Source of the DNA: Allosediminivita sp964397775
GTDB lineage: Bacteria > Pseudomonadota > Alphaproteobacteria > Rhodobacterales > Rhodobacteraceae
Direction: 5' to 3'
DNA length: 25,326 bases
Assembly (NCBI GenBank): GCA_964397775.1
Contig: CAYNKL010000055.1
Span: 1 to 25,326, forward strand
Positions 8,856 to 17,272 of the stretch are shown piece by piece. The position numbers were made by a program, and so were the translations under genes. Under the pieces are notes generated by a model. It ran no database searches, was not told the DNA's origin, and saw only the letters and a program-made list of their open reading frames with translations. Positions within the stretch are counted from its first letter, which is position 1, and each line of letters starts with the position of its first letter.

Positions 8856-10541
8856 ATGAAGTTCAAGACACGAGACCTCTCGACCGCCCAGCGAGTGCTC
8901 AAGATCCGCAAGCTGAAGGTCGGCCTGACCGGCCGGCCGGATGCGCCGCCAGTCCTGAACGAGATCGACCTCGACATCCGCGCGGGCGAGACGCATTGCC
9001 TGGTCGGCGAAAGCGGCTCGGGCAAGTCCGTCACCTCGCTTGCGACGATGGGGCTGCTGCCCAAGGACGCTCTCGAGGTGCAGGGGGGGCTGATCGACCT
9101 CGAAGGGTTCGAGATCACCAATGCGACCGCGGCACAGATGCGCGATCTGCGCGCGCAGCGGGTCGCCATGATCTTTCAGGAGCCGATGACGGCCCTGAAC
9201 CCGGTCCTGCGCGTTGGCGAGCAGATCGAAGAGGTGCTGAACATGCACACCGATCTGTCGAAGTCCGAAGCCAAGGCGCGCACGATCGACATCATGGAGC
9301 AGGTCCACCTTCCGGACGTGCAGCGGGTCTATTCGGCCTTCCCGCACCAGCTTTCGGGCGGGCAACGGCAGCGGATCATGATCGCCATGGCGCTCGTGCT
9401 CGATCCCGATCTGCTGATCGCGGACGAGCCCACCACGGCGCTCGACGTCACCACGCAGCTGCAGATCCTCAAGCTGATCGAGGAAATGCAGGAACGGCAT
9501 GGCACCGCCGTGCTGTTCATCACCCACGACATGGGCGTGGTGGCCGAGATCGCGGATACGGTGAGCGTCATGCAGAAGGGCGAGATCGTCGAAAGCGCGC
9601 CGATCCGCGAGCTGCTGACCAATCCGCAGAAGGACTATACGCGAAAGCTGCTGAAGGCGGTGCCGAACCTCGCACCGCGACCGGCGCGCGCCGTGTCGGA
9701 GAAGGAGGCGGTCCTGAATGTCGACCGGCTCGAGATGACCTATGGCGGTGGCGGCTGGTTCCGCAAGTCCGAGGGCGTTCGGGCGGCGCGCGACGTGACC
9801 TTCGACATCGCGCCGGGACGTACGCTCGGGATCGTCGGGGAAAGCGGCTCGGGCAAGTCCACGGTCGCCCGCTGCATCATGCGGCTGATCGATCCGACCG
9901 GCGGCGAAGTGACGGTCGCCGGGACCGAGATCTCGCGCCTGTCGCGCCGCCATCTGCAGCCGCATCGCAAGCACCTGCAGATCGTGTTCCAGGACCCCTA
10001 CCGCTCGCTCAATCCGCGCTGGACGGTGGCGCGGTCGCTCTGCGAGGGGCCGATCAACTTCGGTACCCCCAAGTCCGAAGCGATGGACCGCGCCGCCGAA
10101 CTGATGGAACTTGTCGACCTGCCGAAGGACGCGCTCGACCGGTATCCGCACCAGTTCTCGGGCGGGCAGCGCCAGCGCATCGCCATTGCCCGTGCCGTCG
10201 CGATGAAGCCCGACCTGCTGGTCGCGGACGAGGCGGTCTCGGCGCTCGACGTGAGCGTGCAGGCGCAGGTGCTCGACCTGCTTGACGACGTGCAGGACCG
10301 TTTCGGCATTGCCATGCTCTTCATCACCCACGACCTGCGGGTCGCGGCCCAGATCTGCGACGACGTGCTTGTCATGCAGAAGGGGCAGGTGGTCGAGCAG
10401 GGGGCCGCCGCGGGGGTGCTGGCCGATCCCCGCCACGACTACACCCGAAGCCTGATCGAGGCCGCTCCCGGCCGGCATTGGGACTTCGCCAATTTCCGCG
10501 CGCTCGAGCGCGAGCCAGCAGTAGAAGGACCAATCGCATGA
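8856..10541 (+). CDS. fused double ATPase of a peptide ABC importer (DppD-DppF type)
   Basis: 561 residues holding two complete nucleotide-binding domains. Domain 1 has Walker A GESGSGKS (51-58), signature LSGGQRQRIMIAMAL and Walker B DLLIADEPTTALDV. Domain 2 has Walker A GESGSGKST (328-336), signature FSGGQRQRIAIARAV and DLLVADEAVSALDV. Each is followed by the switch His of FITHD. In E. coli-type dipeptide importers these are two proteins, DppD and DppF; fused versions are common in alphaproteobacteria. It powers the two permeases encoded immediately upstream. The stop overlaps the start of the first M20 gene (ATGA), tying transport to hydrolysis. Confidence 0.95.
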   Translation: MKFKTRDLSTAQRVLKIRKLKVGLTGRPDAPPVLNEIDLDIRAGETHCLVGESGSGKSVTSLATMGLLPKDALEVQGGLIDLEGFEITNATAAQMRDLRAQRVAMIFQEPMTALNPVLRVGEQIEEVLNMHTDLSKSEAKARTIDIMEQVHLPDVQRVYSAFPHQLSGGQRQRIMIAMALVLDPDLLIADEPTTALDVTTQLQILKLIEEMQERHGTAVLFITHDMGVVAEIADTVSVMQKGEIVESAPIRELLTNPQKDYTRKLLKAVPNLAPRPARAVSEKEAVLNVDRLEMTYGGGGWFRKSEGVRAARDVTFDIAPGRTLGIVGESGSGKSTVARCIMRLIDPTGGEVTVAGTEISRLSRRHLQPHRKHLQIVFQDPYRSLNPRWTVARSLCEGPINFGTPKSEAMDRAAELMELVDLPKDALDRYPHQFSGGQRQRIAIARAVAMKPDLLVADEAVSALDVSVQAQVLDLLDDVQDRFGIAMLFITHDLRVAAQICDDVLVMQKGQVVEQGAAAGVLADPRHDYTRSLIEAAPGRHWDFANFRALEREPAVEGPIA

Positions 10542-11710
10542 GTGTCATTCCCAAGATCGAGGCATTCGCCGACGAGCTGACCGCCATCCGCCAGGATTTC
10601 CATGCTCACCCGGAGCTTGGCTTCGAAGAGACACGCACCTCGGGCATCGTCGCGGAGAAGCTGCGCGCCTACGGCGTCGACGAGGTTCACGAGGGCATCG
10701 GCGGCACCGGTGTCGTCGGCATCGTCAAGGGCAACGGCGGCGGCAACCGCCGCGTGGGCCTGCGCGCCGACATGGATGCCCTGCCGATCGAGGAGGCTTC
10801 GGGCGTGCCCTACGCCTCGACCAACCCGGGCCGGATGCACGCCTGCGGCCACGACGGCCACACCACGATGCTGCTCGGCGCCGCGCGCTATCTTGCCGAG
10901 ACGCGGGACTTCGACGGCACCGTGGTGCTGATCTTTCAGCCCGCCGAAGAGGGCCTCGGCGGCGCCCGCCGGATGATCGCCGATGGTCTGTTCGAGAAGT
11001 TCCCGTGCGACGAGATCTACGGGATGCACAACGACCCGAACGCCGAGCCGGGCATTGTCACCGTGACACCCGGACCGGGCATGGCCGGCGCCTGCTTCTT
11101 CGACATCACCGTGAAGGGCACCGGCAGCCACGCGGCGATGCCGCATCAGTCGAAAGACCCCATCGTGATCGGCACGGCGCTTGTGCAGCAGCTGCAGAGC
11201 GTGGTCAGCCGCAACACGCCGCCGACAAAGCCGATCGTGCTGTCGGTCACGACATTCAACGCGGGCTCCGCTTACAACGTCGTTCCGGGCAGCGCGACGA
11301 TCACCGGCACGGTGCGCTACTTCCACGACGACGTGATCGACATGACCTCGTCCCGCATCCGCGAGCTCTGTGCCGGCCTCGCCCAAGCCTACGGCATCGA
11401 GATCGAGGTGGACATCCGCAATGTCTTTGACGTGCTGATGAACGATCCCGACCTCTCGGAGGCCTATATCGCTGCGGCCTCGGAGGTTGTGGGCGACGGC
11501 GCACGTCTCTCCGAGGACCAGGCAACCGGCTCCGAGGACTTCGCGGACATGCTCAAGGTTGTCCCGGGCGCCTATTGCCGTGTCGGACACGCCGGGTCGG
11601 TGCCGCTTCACAATCCGGCGTTTGTCCTGGACGACGCGATCCTGCCCGTAGGGGCCTCCGTCTATGCCCGCATCGTCGAAACCCGCCTTCCCGCCGGTGG
11701 CGCGACCTGA
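10538..11710 (+). CDS. M20D family amidohydrolase (hippurate hydrolase/aminoacylase-like)
   Basis: 390 residues from the ATG at 10538, chosen because it overlaps the ATPase stop as ATGA and has AAGGA about 8 nt upstream; the open frame extends 20 codons further but without a better start. It belongs to the M20D group, which removes N-acyl groups from amino acids or cleaves amide bonds using two metals. Visible motifs are RADMDALPIEE (77-87), HACGHDGH with metal-ligand C103 and H105, QPAEEG with E137/E138, H164 in YGMHN, and H358 in PLHNP. The lid/dimerisation domain lies between about 185 and 295 (GTGSHAAMPH). No signal peptide, so it is cytoplasmic. As part of the operon it probably deacylates or trims the imported compound. 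Confidence 0.93.
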   Translation: MSVIPKIEAFADELTAIRQDFHAHPELGFEETRTSGIVAEKLRAYGVDEVHEGIGGTGVVGIVKGNGGGNRRVGLRADMDALPIEEASGVPYASTNPGRMHACGHDGHTTMLLGAARYLAETRDFDGTVVLIFQPAEEGLGGARRMIADGLFEKFPCDEIYGMHNDPNAEPGIVTVTPGPGMAGACFFDITVKGTGSHAAMPHQSKDPIVIGTALVQQLQSVVSRNTPPTKPIVLSVTTFNAGSAYNVVPGSATITGTVRYFHDDVIDMTSSRIRELCAGLAQAYGIEIEVDIRNVFDVLMNDPDLSEAYIAAASEVVGDGARLSEDQATGSEDFADMLKVVPGAYCRVGHAGSVPLHNPAFVLDDAILPVGASVYARIVETRLPAGGAT

Positions 11711-11747
11711 CCACCGCCTTTTGTCGCCGCCGAACCGTTTGAAGTCC

Positions 11748-11777
11748 CCCCGGCCGCGCAGGACCAGACTGCCGGGG
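11748..11777 (+). other. hairpin just upstream of the second M20 gene
   Basis: CCCCGGC (11748-11754) can pair with GCCGGGG (11771-11777) across a 16-nt loop, ending 3 nt before the GGAG ribosome site (11781) of the next gene. It might temper expression of the distal genes. Stem is short; the role is inferred. Confidence 0.3.
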
Positions 11778-11791
11778 CAAGGAGCCTGACC

Positions 11792-12931
11792 ATGACCAAC
11801 CCACTCGATCTGCCCTTCGATACCGACGAAATGCTCGCGGGGCTCAGACCCTGGATCGAAACCGAAAGCCCGACCTTCGACGCGGCAGCGGTCAACCGTA
11901 TGATGGATCTCGTGCAGCACGAGCTGGCGGCGCTTGGTGCCATCACCGAACGCATCCCCGGTCGCATGGGCCTTGGCGACAGCGTGCGCGCGACGATGCC
12001 CCACCCACGCGCGGGGGAAGGGGGTATCCTCCTGCTGGGACATTTCGATACCGTTCACCCGCTGGGCACGCTCGGCAAACTGCCGTTCCGGCGCGAGGGC
12101 GATCTCTGCTACGGCCCGGGCATCATGGACATGAAGGGGGGGAACTATGTCTATCTCGACGCGCTGCGCAAGATGCTGGCGGCGGGGATCGAGTCGCCGC
12201 TGCCGGTAACGGTCCTGTTCACCCCCGACGAAGAGATCGGCACCCCCTCGACCCGCGAGCTGATCGAGACGGAGGCGAGGCGCCACGACTACGTCCTCGT
12301 GCCCGAACCCGCGCGTCCCGACGGGGGCGCGGTGATCGGGCGCTATGCCATCGCGCGCTTCAATCTGCAGACCCGCGGCAAGCCCAGTCACGCGGGCTGG
12401 CAACTGGCCGAGGGGCGCTCGGCCATCGCCAAGATGGCCCGCGCAGTGGATCAGATCGAGGGGATGACCACGGACGATTGCACCTTCTCGCTCGGCGTCT
12501 TCCACGCGGGCCAATGGGTCAACTGCGTTTCGTCCGTCTGCGATGCCGAGGTGCTGACGATGGCAAAGACGCAGGAGCTTCTGGACGAGGGCGTGGAGAA
12601 GATGCTGTCGCTCAACGACGACGCGGCAGAGGTCGTGATGGAGGTGCGTCGCGGTGTGACCCGCCCGGTCTGGGAACCCGACCAGCCCGGCACCATGGCG
12701 ATGCTCTCGCTCGCACAGGAAATCTCGGGCGAGCTTGGCTTCGAGATTTCCGGAGCGTCAGCAGGTGGCGGCTCGGACGGCAACTTCACTGGGGCGCTCG
12801 GCATTCCCACGCTCGACTCCATCGGCGTGCGGGGGCGCGATCTGCACACCCTCAACGAGCACATCTTCGTCGACAGCCTTGTGGAGCGGGCGCGGCTCGC
12901 CGCCGGGCTGTTCTGCCGGCTCGGCGCCTGA
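11792..12931 (+). CDS. M20 family metallopeptidase, carboxypeptidase G2-like
   Basis: 379 residues. The M20A/ArgE-DapE-CPG2 group cleaves C-terminal amino acids (often glutamate) or N-acyl amino acids with two zinc ions. Expected residues are in place: H84 and D86 in GHFDTVHPLG, D113 in GIMDMKGGNY, E147/E148 in PDEEIG, E172 in VPEPA and H352 in RDLHTLNEH. The dimerisation domain begins around KPSHAGWQLAEGRSA (197-211). It differs from the preceding M20D enzyme in lacking the HACGHDGH ligand set, so the two are not a simple duplication. No signal peptide. GGAG lies 7 nt before the ATG. The stop and the next gene's ATG share one base. A CPG2-like role on acyl- or pteroyl-glutamate type bonds is possible but unproven. 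Confidence 0.92.
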   Translation: MTNPLDLPFDTDEMLAGLRPWIETESPTFDAAAVNRMMDLVQHELAALGAITERIPGRMGLGDSVRATMPHPRAGEGGILLLGHFDTVHPLGTLGKLPFRREGDLCYGPGIMDMKGGNYVYLDALRKMLAAGIESPLPVTVLFTPDEEIGTPSTRELIETEARRHDYVLVPEPARPDGGAVIGRYAIARFNLQTRGKPSHAGWQLAEGRSAIAKMARAVDQIEGMTTDDCTFSLGVFHAGQWVNCVSSVCDAEVLTMAKTQELLDEGVEKMLSLNDDAAEVVMEVRRGVTRPVWEPDQPGTMAMLSLAQEISGELGFEISGASAGGGSDGNFTGALGIPTLDSIGVRGRDLHTLNEHIFVDSLVERARLAAGLFCRLGA

Positions 12932-14517
12932 TGTCGGGGGCGCTTTCGGGGACCATGGAGGTCCGCAAGCACGTCGTTCGCACCGCGGGCGGCGTGGTGG
13001 CCTCGCAGCACAGACAGGCGGCCGAAGCGGGCGCCGAGGTCCTTCGCGCGGGCGGTGACGCGGTGGATGCCGCTGTCGCCTGCGGTTTCGTTTGCGGCGT
13101 GCTCGAGCCATGGATGTCCGCTCCGGCCGGCGGCGGTGCCGCGATGCACTGGCGGGCCGATACCGGTGAGGCGCATGCCCTCAACTTCGGGATGAAGGCG
13201 CCCTCGGCCCTGAGGGTCGAGGATTTCCCGCTTTCGGGCGAAGGCATTGCCGGGGATCTTTTCCCCTGGGATCGCGTCATCGAGGACCGCAACGTGATGG
13301 GCGCACGGGCCGTTGCCGTGCCTGCGATGGTGGACGGGCTCGAGGCACCGCACCAGAGGTGGGGGCGGATGCCCTGGGCAGAGCTGCTCGCACCCGCCAT
13401 TGCCCACGCCCGTGCCGGGATGGAAGTCGACTGGTACGCTGCGCTCATGATCGCGACCGCGACGCGGGATCTTGCCCGGGACCCGGATGCTGCCGCGATG
13501 TTCCTGGCCGACGGGCAGTTTCCGCGCCCGTTCTCGTGGACGGCGCTTGCCAAGGATCGGATCGGGATGGCGCGCATGGCCGACAGTCTCGATGTACTGG
13601 CCCGCGAAGGAGCCGCGGCCATGCACGGCGGCGATCTCGGGGCTGAAATGGCGCGCGACGTGCGCGACAAGGGCGGGTACCTGACCCGCGACGACCTTGC
13701 CGAAAACCGGGCCCGGTTCGAAACTCCGCTCAGGATTCCCTATCGGGACGCGGTCTTTCACGCCATGCCCGGGCTCACCGCCGGACCGACCTTCGCCGCG
13801 GCACTGCACGCGCTTGAGGCCGAGGATCTCGGGCAGCACGATGCCGCGTTCCCTGCCTATGCCCGGGCGCTTCGGATGGCTTATGGCGCGCGGCTGAGCC
13901 GAATGGGCCATGACGGCGAAAACCCAGCGGCACCCGGGTCGACCACGCATTTTTCGGTGGTCGACAGGCATGGCAACATGGTCGCGCATACCCAGACGCT
14001 GCTCTCCATTTTCGGCGCCCGCATCGTCTCGCCCTCCACCGGCTTCCTGATGAACAACGGCATCATGTGGTTCGACCCTGTGCAGGGGCGCCCGAATTCG
14101 CTCGGGCCGGGCAAAACCTGCCTGATGAACGTCTGTCCGGTTCTTGGCGCGTCGGGAGGCCGGCGGTTTGCGCTCGGCGCCTCGGGCGGGCGCAAGATCG
14201 TCTCGGCCGTCACCCAGCTTGCCTCGTCGCTGGCTGACTTCGGGATGGATCTGGAAACGGCCTTCGGCCGCCCGCGGATCGACGTGTCGGGCGGGGCGCA
14301 GATCGTCGCGGACGCAGCGCTGCCGGCGCAGGTGATCGAAGCCTTGGGCGACATCGCTCCGACGACGGCCGCACGCAGGTCGATGCTACCCTATCCCTTC
14401 GCCTGCCCCGCGGGCGTGCTGGACGACGGCAGCACGCGCTTCGGCATGACCGAAACGATGACCGCCTGGGGGGACGCGGTGGCAGAACCCGCCGCGGGCG
14501 AGGACAGCGGGGGCTGA
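12931..14517 (+). CDS. gamma-glutamyltransferase-family Ntn hydrolase, divergent substrate site
   Basis: 528 residues from the ATG at 12931, which overlaps the previous stop by one base; an ATG at 12955 is an alternative. GGT-family proteins self-cleave before a Thr that becomes the nucleophile: here T338 in GSTTHFSVVD, giving a ~337-residue large and ~191-residue small chain. The oxyanion-hole glycines are kept (G419-G420 in GASGGRKI). The gamma-glutamyl contacts of E. coli GGT are not: the FRE motif Arg114 aligns with G87 (NFGMKAP), Asp433 with M379/W380 (NNGIMWF) and Ser462-Ser463 with M399-N400 (CLMNVCP). No signal peptide is visible, unlike periplasmic GGT. It is therefore likely a cytoplasmic amidohydrolase of another specificity acting after the importer. 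Fold is secure; activity is open. Confidence 0.9.
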   Translation: MSGALSGTMEVRKHVVRTAGGVVASQHRQAAEAGAEVLRAGGDAVDAAVACGFVCGVLEPWMSAPAGGGAAMHWRADTGEAHALNFGMKAPSALRVEDFPLSGEGIAGDLFPWDRVIEDRNVMGARAVAVPAMVDGLEAPHQRWGRMPWAELLAPAIAHARAGMEVDWYAALMIATATRDLARDPDAAAMFLADGQFPRPFSWTALAKDRIGMARMADSLDVLAREGAAAMHGGDLGAEMARDVRDKGGYLTRDDLAENRARFETPLRIPYRDAVFHAMPGLTAGPTFAAALHALEAEDLGQHDAAFPAYARALRMAYGARLSRMGHDGENPAAPGSTTHFSVVDRHGNMVAHTQTLLSIFGARIVSPSTGFLMNNGIMWFDPVQGRPNSLGPGKTCLMNVCPVLGASGGRRFALGASGGRKIVSAVTQLASSLADFGMDLETAFGRPRIDVSGGAQIVADAALPAQVIEALGDIAPTTAARRSMLPYPFACPAGVLDDGSTRFGMTETMTAWGDAVAEPAAGEDSGG

Positions 14518-14767
14518 GCCGCCCCGTCTCGGCAGGAAATCTCCGGCTTGCCGTGCGCACGGAGGTGGACCCACAAGCAGCAGGGTTCGGAAACACAGGG
14601 CGGCGCTCGGCGCATCGGCGGACGTTCTGGAATTCTGGTACTGCATTGATGTAAAATGGATCATTGGCAAATCGCTGCCGTTTTCATCGATCGCGGCGGG
14701 CGGCTCTCGAAGCACTGGGCGCATCGTTCTAGGAAGCTGTGAAAACAAGTTTCAGGAGTTACGTACG
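14518..14767. other. 250-bp intergenic region after the peptide operon
   Basis: No credible gene is seen. It contains a perfect 12-bp palindrome CCGTGCGCACGG (14551-14562) and an AT-richer patch (about 14630-14690, including TAAAAT at 14652) that may carry the promoter of the small secreted gene. I do not see a convincing rho-independent terminator for the upstream operon. Confidence 0.4.
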
Positions 14768-14914
14768 ATGTCCCGACCCCGTCTGAGCGCCGCCCTTTCG
14801 GCCATCCTGATTTCTGTTGCGAGTGTGGCGTCAGCCCAGAACCCGATGGGCGAGGATCTTTGCGACGCGACGGTTCTGGCCATGTCGAAGCTGGAGATGT
14901 CGATGGCGGGCTGA
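14768..14914 (+). CDS. small secreted protein, N-terminal part (possible frameshifted gene)
   Basis: 48 residues: a good Sec signal peptide (residues 1-23, ending ASA before QNPMG) followed by only ~25 mature residues with one Cys (C32) and then TGA. AGGAG lies 9 nt upstream of the ATG, so initiation here looks real. The frame ends exactly where another open frame begins (TGATG) and that frame has the look of a continued mature domain. I think this is the first half of a gene broken by a frameshift, or a pair of coupled tiny genes. No family recognised. Confidence 0.5.
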   Translation: MSRPRLSAALSAILISVASVASAQNPMGEDLCDATVLAMSKLEMSMAG

Positions 14915-15108
14915 TGGAGCTCCAACCGGAAGTTCCGGCAGAGGTGTGGGAGACAATCGAAAGGCTTCTCGACGTCGCGAGCGTGTCCGAGGGGATCGAG
15001 GTGGGAGATCCCGATCACCCGATGGCAACGGGTGAGTTCCAGGAGGCCAGCCGCGCCTACCGTGAGGCGCTGCAACCGCGTTGCCCCAGCTACGATCTGG
15101 AATACTGA
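14914..15108 (+). CDS. short open frame continuing the small secreted protein
   Basis: 64 residues beginning MELQPEVPAEVWETIERLLD and ending PRCPSYDLEY. It is in a different frame from the preceding signal-peptide ORF and its ATG shares a base with that ORF's TGA. It has no signal peptide or own strong ribosome site. Its single Cys could pair with C32 of the upstream piece if both were one exported protein of ~112 residues. The frame is also open for 18 codons upstream of its ATG, leaving room for a shift between frames. Unrecognised; could equally be a separate coupled gene. Confidence 0.45.
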   Translation: MELQPEVPAEVWETIERLLDVASVSEGIEVGDPDHPMATGEFQEASRAYREALQPRCPSYDLEY

Positions 15109-15158
15109 GGCCTGACGACGGGATCGGCGCGGGTTTGCGTCCGACCCTTGGGGAATTC

Positions 15159-17072
15159 ATGACACACCATCACCGTTTGACGCCCATCTCGCGCCTTCTG
15201 GGGCTCTTGCTGCTGGTTCTGGGGATTTTTGCCTGGGCCGGCCCCGTCGCAGCTGCGGAGAGGATCCTGAGCTTCGACAGCGACATCGCGCTCGCGGCCT
15301 CGGGCACGCTCAGCGTGACCGAGCGGCTGGAGGTGACGAGCGAGGGTTTCGAGATCCGCCACGGCATCTTTCGCGACTTTCCGACCGCCCGTCAGGATGA
15401 GGGCGGCCTCAGCCGGAGTGCCTTCGACCTCGTTTCGGCGTCGATCGACGGAGAGGATGCCGATACCCGTGTCGTGCGTGAGAAAGACTATGTCCGGGTC
15501 TATATCGGCGATGAGGACGAAACCCTGAGCCGCGGGCGCCATATCATCGAGATCCGCTATCGCACCGACCGGCAGGTCCGTTTCAAGAGCGACCATGACG
15601 AGTTGATCTGGAACGTCACCGGCACGCGCTGGAGCTTTCCGATCGGTCAGGCGCGGGCGACGCTGCGGCTGCCCGAGGGGGCAGGTGCCACGACGGTCGA
15701 AGGGCACGCCGGCCCTTACGGCGCGCAAGGCGGGCCGGTCCGGTGGGAAAGCTCGACCGACGGGCGCATTGTCCGGATGGCAACGACGGCCCCCTTGCGC
15801 CGGGAGGAAGGACTGACGCTTGCCGTGTCCTTTCCGAAGGGCGCGGTCGAGGCGCCGGGTATCCTTGATCGGCTGATCTGGACAGTTCGCGACCGTCCGG
15901 CGGACTGGATTGCAGTGTTCGGACTTGTCCTTGTGCTGGTCGGGCAGAGGGTGGCGCAGCGCCGGGTCGGAAGGCCACCTCCGGCGCAGCTGGTTGTCGA
16001 GCGCGACACGCCGCCCGAAGACGTCTCGCCGGCGCTTGCCGCCTACATCGCGAACAATGGTCACCTTGGCGATCAGACGATGGTAGCTGCCGCGATGAAC
16101 CTTGGCCGGCGGGGCCTGGTCACGATCGATCAGCAGGGAGAAATCTGGACGCTCACGCGGACCGATCAGCCGGCGGGGACTCTGCCCGCGGGCGAGGCGG
16201 CGCTGCTGGCCGAGCTTGAGGCCAAGGGTGGCGCCATCGAGGTCATGCGCGCCAATCACAAGGTTGTCGAGCATCTGATGAGCACGTTCCGTGCGGCTCT
16301 CGAGCGGGAGCATGGCGAGCGGTACTACACCTGGAACAGCGGCTGGGTGTTGGCCGTGGTCATCGCGTCCTACGGGCTTTCCGCGCTCCTTGCCTGGCTT
16401 ACGTTCATGCCGGGCGAGCCCATCCTGATCGGCGTCGGCTTCCTGCCGCTTCTGCTGAACGCAATCGTGCTGATCCCGGGCGTCGGGCGCGCAGGGCAGG
16501 GCCGCACGCGGGAAATGGCGACGGTCCTCATGCTCGTGCAGAGCCTGTCCTGCGCGCTATGGGCCCTGTTCGGCGTGCTGTCAGGCACGACCGGACTGCT
16601 CCCCACGGTTGTCATCGTGGCGCTTCCGATACTGTGCTGGCTTTTTGCAGCGCGCATCGGACGGCCAACCGTATTGGGGCAGGCGCGCAAATCCGAGATC
16701 GCGGGCCTCAAGGCTTTTCTCACCGCGGCGAGCGCAAGTCGAGAGGGGCAGGGCGGCCCGGAGGATCGCGAGCGGTTCGAGCCACTGCTGCCCTATGCCG
16801 TGGCGCTTGGGCTCGAGTCAGAGTGGTCGCGGGCCTGTGCCGATGCACTCACCGATGCGGCGACGCGCGCACCGATACCCTATGCAGTCTGGTTTCCATG
16901 GTGGAGCGTCTACGGCGGGACCGGTGGGGCCGACTCCCTGACGTCGGCCTGCTCGGCGATGACCTCGGGCCTCACCTCCTGCACGACGGTGTCGTCCGGA
17001 TCCGGCGGCGGCACCTCGGGCGGGAGCTTTTCCGGCGGCGGAGGAGGCGGCGGCGGTGGGGGCGGCTGGTAG
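15159..17072 (+). CDS. DUF2207 domain-containing membrane protein
   Basis: 637 residues from the ATG at 15159, chosen because it starts a clear signal peptide or anchor (THHHRLTPISRLLGLLLLVL..., to about residue 33). An extracytoplasmic DUF2207 domain follows (ITERLEVT-like SVTERLEVTSEGFEIRHGIF, then HIIEIRYRTDRQVRF and WNVTGTRWSFPI), then a membrane helix at about 249-265, a cytoplasmic portion (AAYIANNGHLGDQTMVAAAM), further helices at about 396-416, 420-441 and 455-500, and a tail rich in Gly ending in Trp (about 608-637), as is usual in this family. Function of DUF2207 proteins is unknown; an envelope role is inferred. It lies 50 bp after the small secreted ORF pair. Confidence 0.9.
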   Translation: MTHHHRLTPISRLLGLLLLVLGIFAWAGPVAAAERILSFDSDIALAASGTLSVTERLEVTSEGFEIRHGIFRDFPTARQDEGGLSRSAFDLVSASIDGEDADTRVVREKDYVRVYIGDEDETLSRGRHIIEIRYRTDRQVRFKSDHDELIWNVTGTRWSFPIGQARATLRLPEGAGATTVEGHAGPYGAQGGPVRWESSTDGRIVRMATTAPLRREEGLTLAVSFPKGAVEAPGILDRLIWTVRDRPADWIAVFGLVLVLVGQRVAQRRVGRPPPAQLVVERDTPPEDVSPALAAYIANNGHLGDQTMVAAAMNLGRRGLVTIDQQGEIWTLTRTDQPAGTLPAGEAALLAELEAKGGAIEVMRANHKVVEHLMSTFRAALEREHGERYYTWNSGWVLAVVIASYGLSALLAWLTFMPGEPILIGVGFLPLLLNAIVLIPGVGRAGQGRTREMATVLMLVQSLSCALWALFGVLSGTTGLLPTVVIVALPILCWLFAARIGRPTVLGQARKSEIAGLKAFLTAASASREGQGGPEDRERFEPLLPYAVALGLESEWSRACADALTDAATRAPIPYAVWFPWWSVYGGTGGADSLTSACSAMTSGLTSCTTVSSGSGGGTSGGSFSGGGGGGGGGGGW

Positions 17073-17170
17073 CGGTGCCCATCGGCGGGGTCGGAATGGT
17101 GTCGCCGCGACGCTCTGGCACGGCGAGACATTCATGCCGCCTCCCGCCCCCGGCGTTTGTCTTATCGACA

Positions 17171-17191
17171 CGTCGGCATCAACAACCGACG
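17171..17191. other. inverted repeat upstream of an exported-protein gene
   Basis: CGTCGG and CCGACG flank a 9-nt AT-rich spacer in the 197-bp gap between the DUF2207 gene and the next gene. The sequence after it (17195-17225) is locally AT-rich and may hold a promoter. It could be an operator or a weak terminator; there is no T-run. Confidence 0.3.
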
Positions 17192-17254
17192 CGACAGATT
17201 ATGCAATCGCATTAATGCCTTATGTTCCGGTCGGCCCTCATGACTAGCCACGCG

Positions 17255-17272
17255 AAAGGAAGTCCAATCTTG
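17255..17272 (+). promoter_or_regulatory. ribosome binding site deciding a TTG start
   Basis: AAAGGA (17255-17260) lies 9 nt before TTG (17270-17272). Starting here gives a compact signal peptide, whereas the in-frame ATGs at 17222 and 17240 have no Shine-Dalgarno sequence and would add a polar extension. Confidence 0.6.

Noticed and set aside
10201..10260. DEA in place of DEP after the second Walker B of the double ATPase
   Set aside because: DEAVSALDV is a common natural variant in DppF/OppF-type domains; the catalytic Glu is present.
10439..12514. 691-codon open frame antisense to both M20 genes
   Set aside because: It spans two real, motif-complete genes and the gap between them; a compositional artefact.
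17010..17072. Poly-Gly C-terminus as a sign of frameshift or sequencing artefact
   Set aside because: Gly-rich tails ending in Trp are normal for DUF2207 proteins, and varied Gly codons are used.
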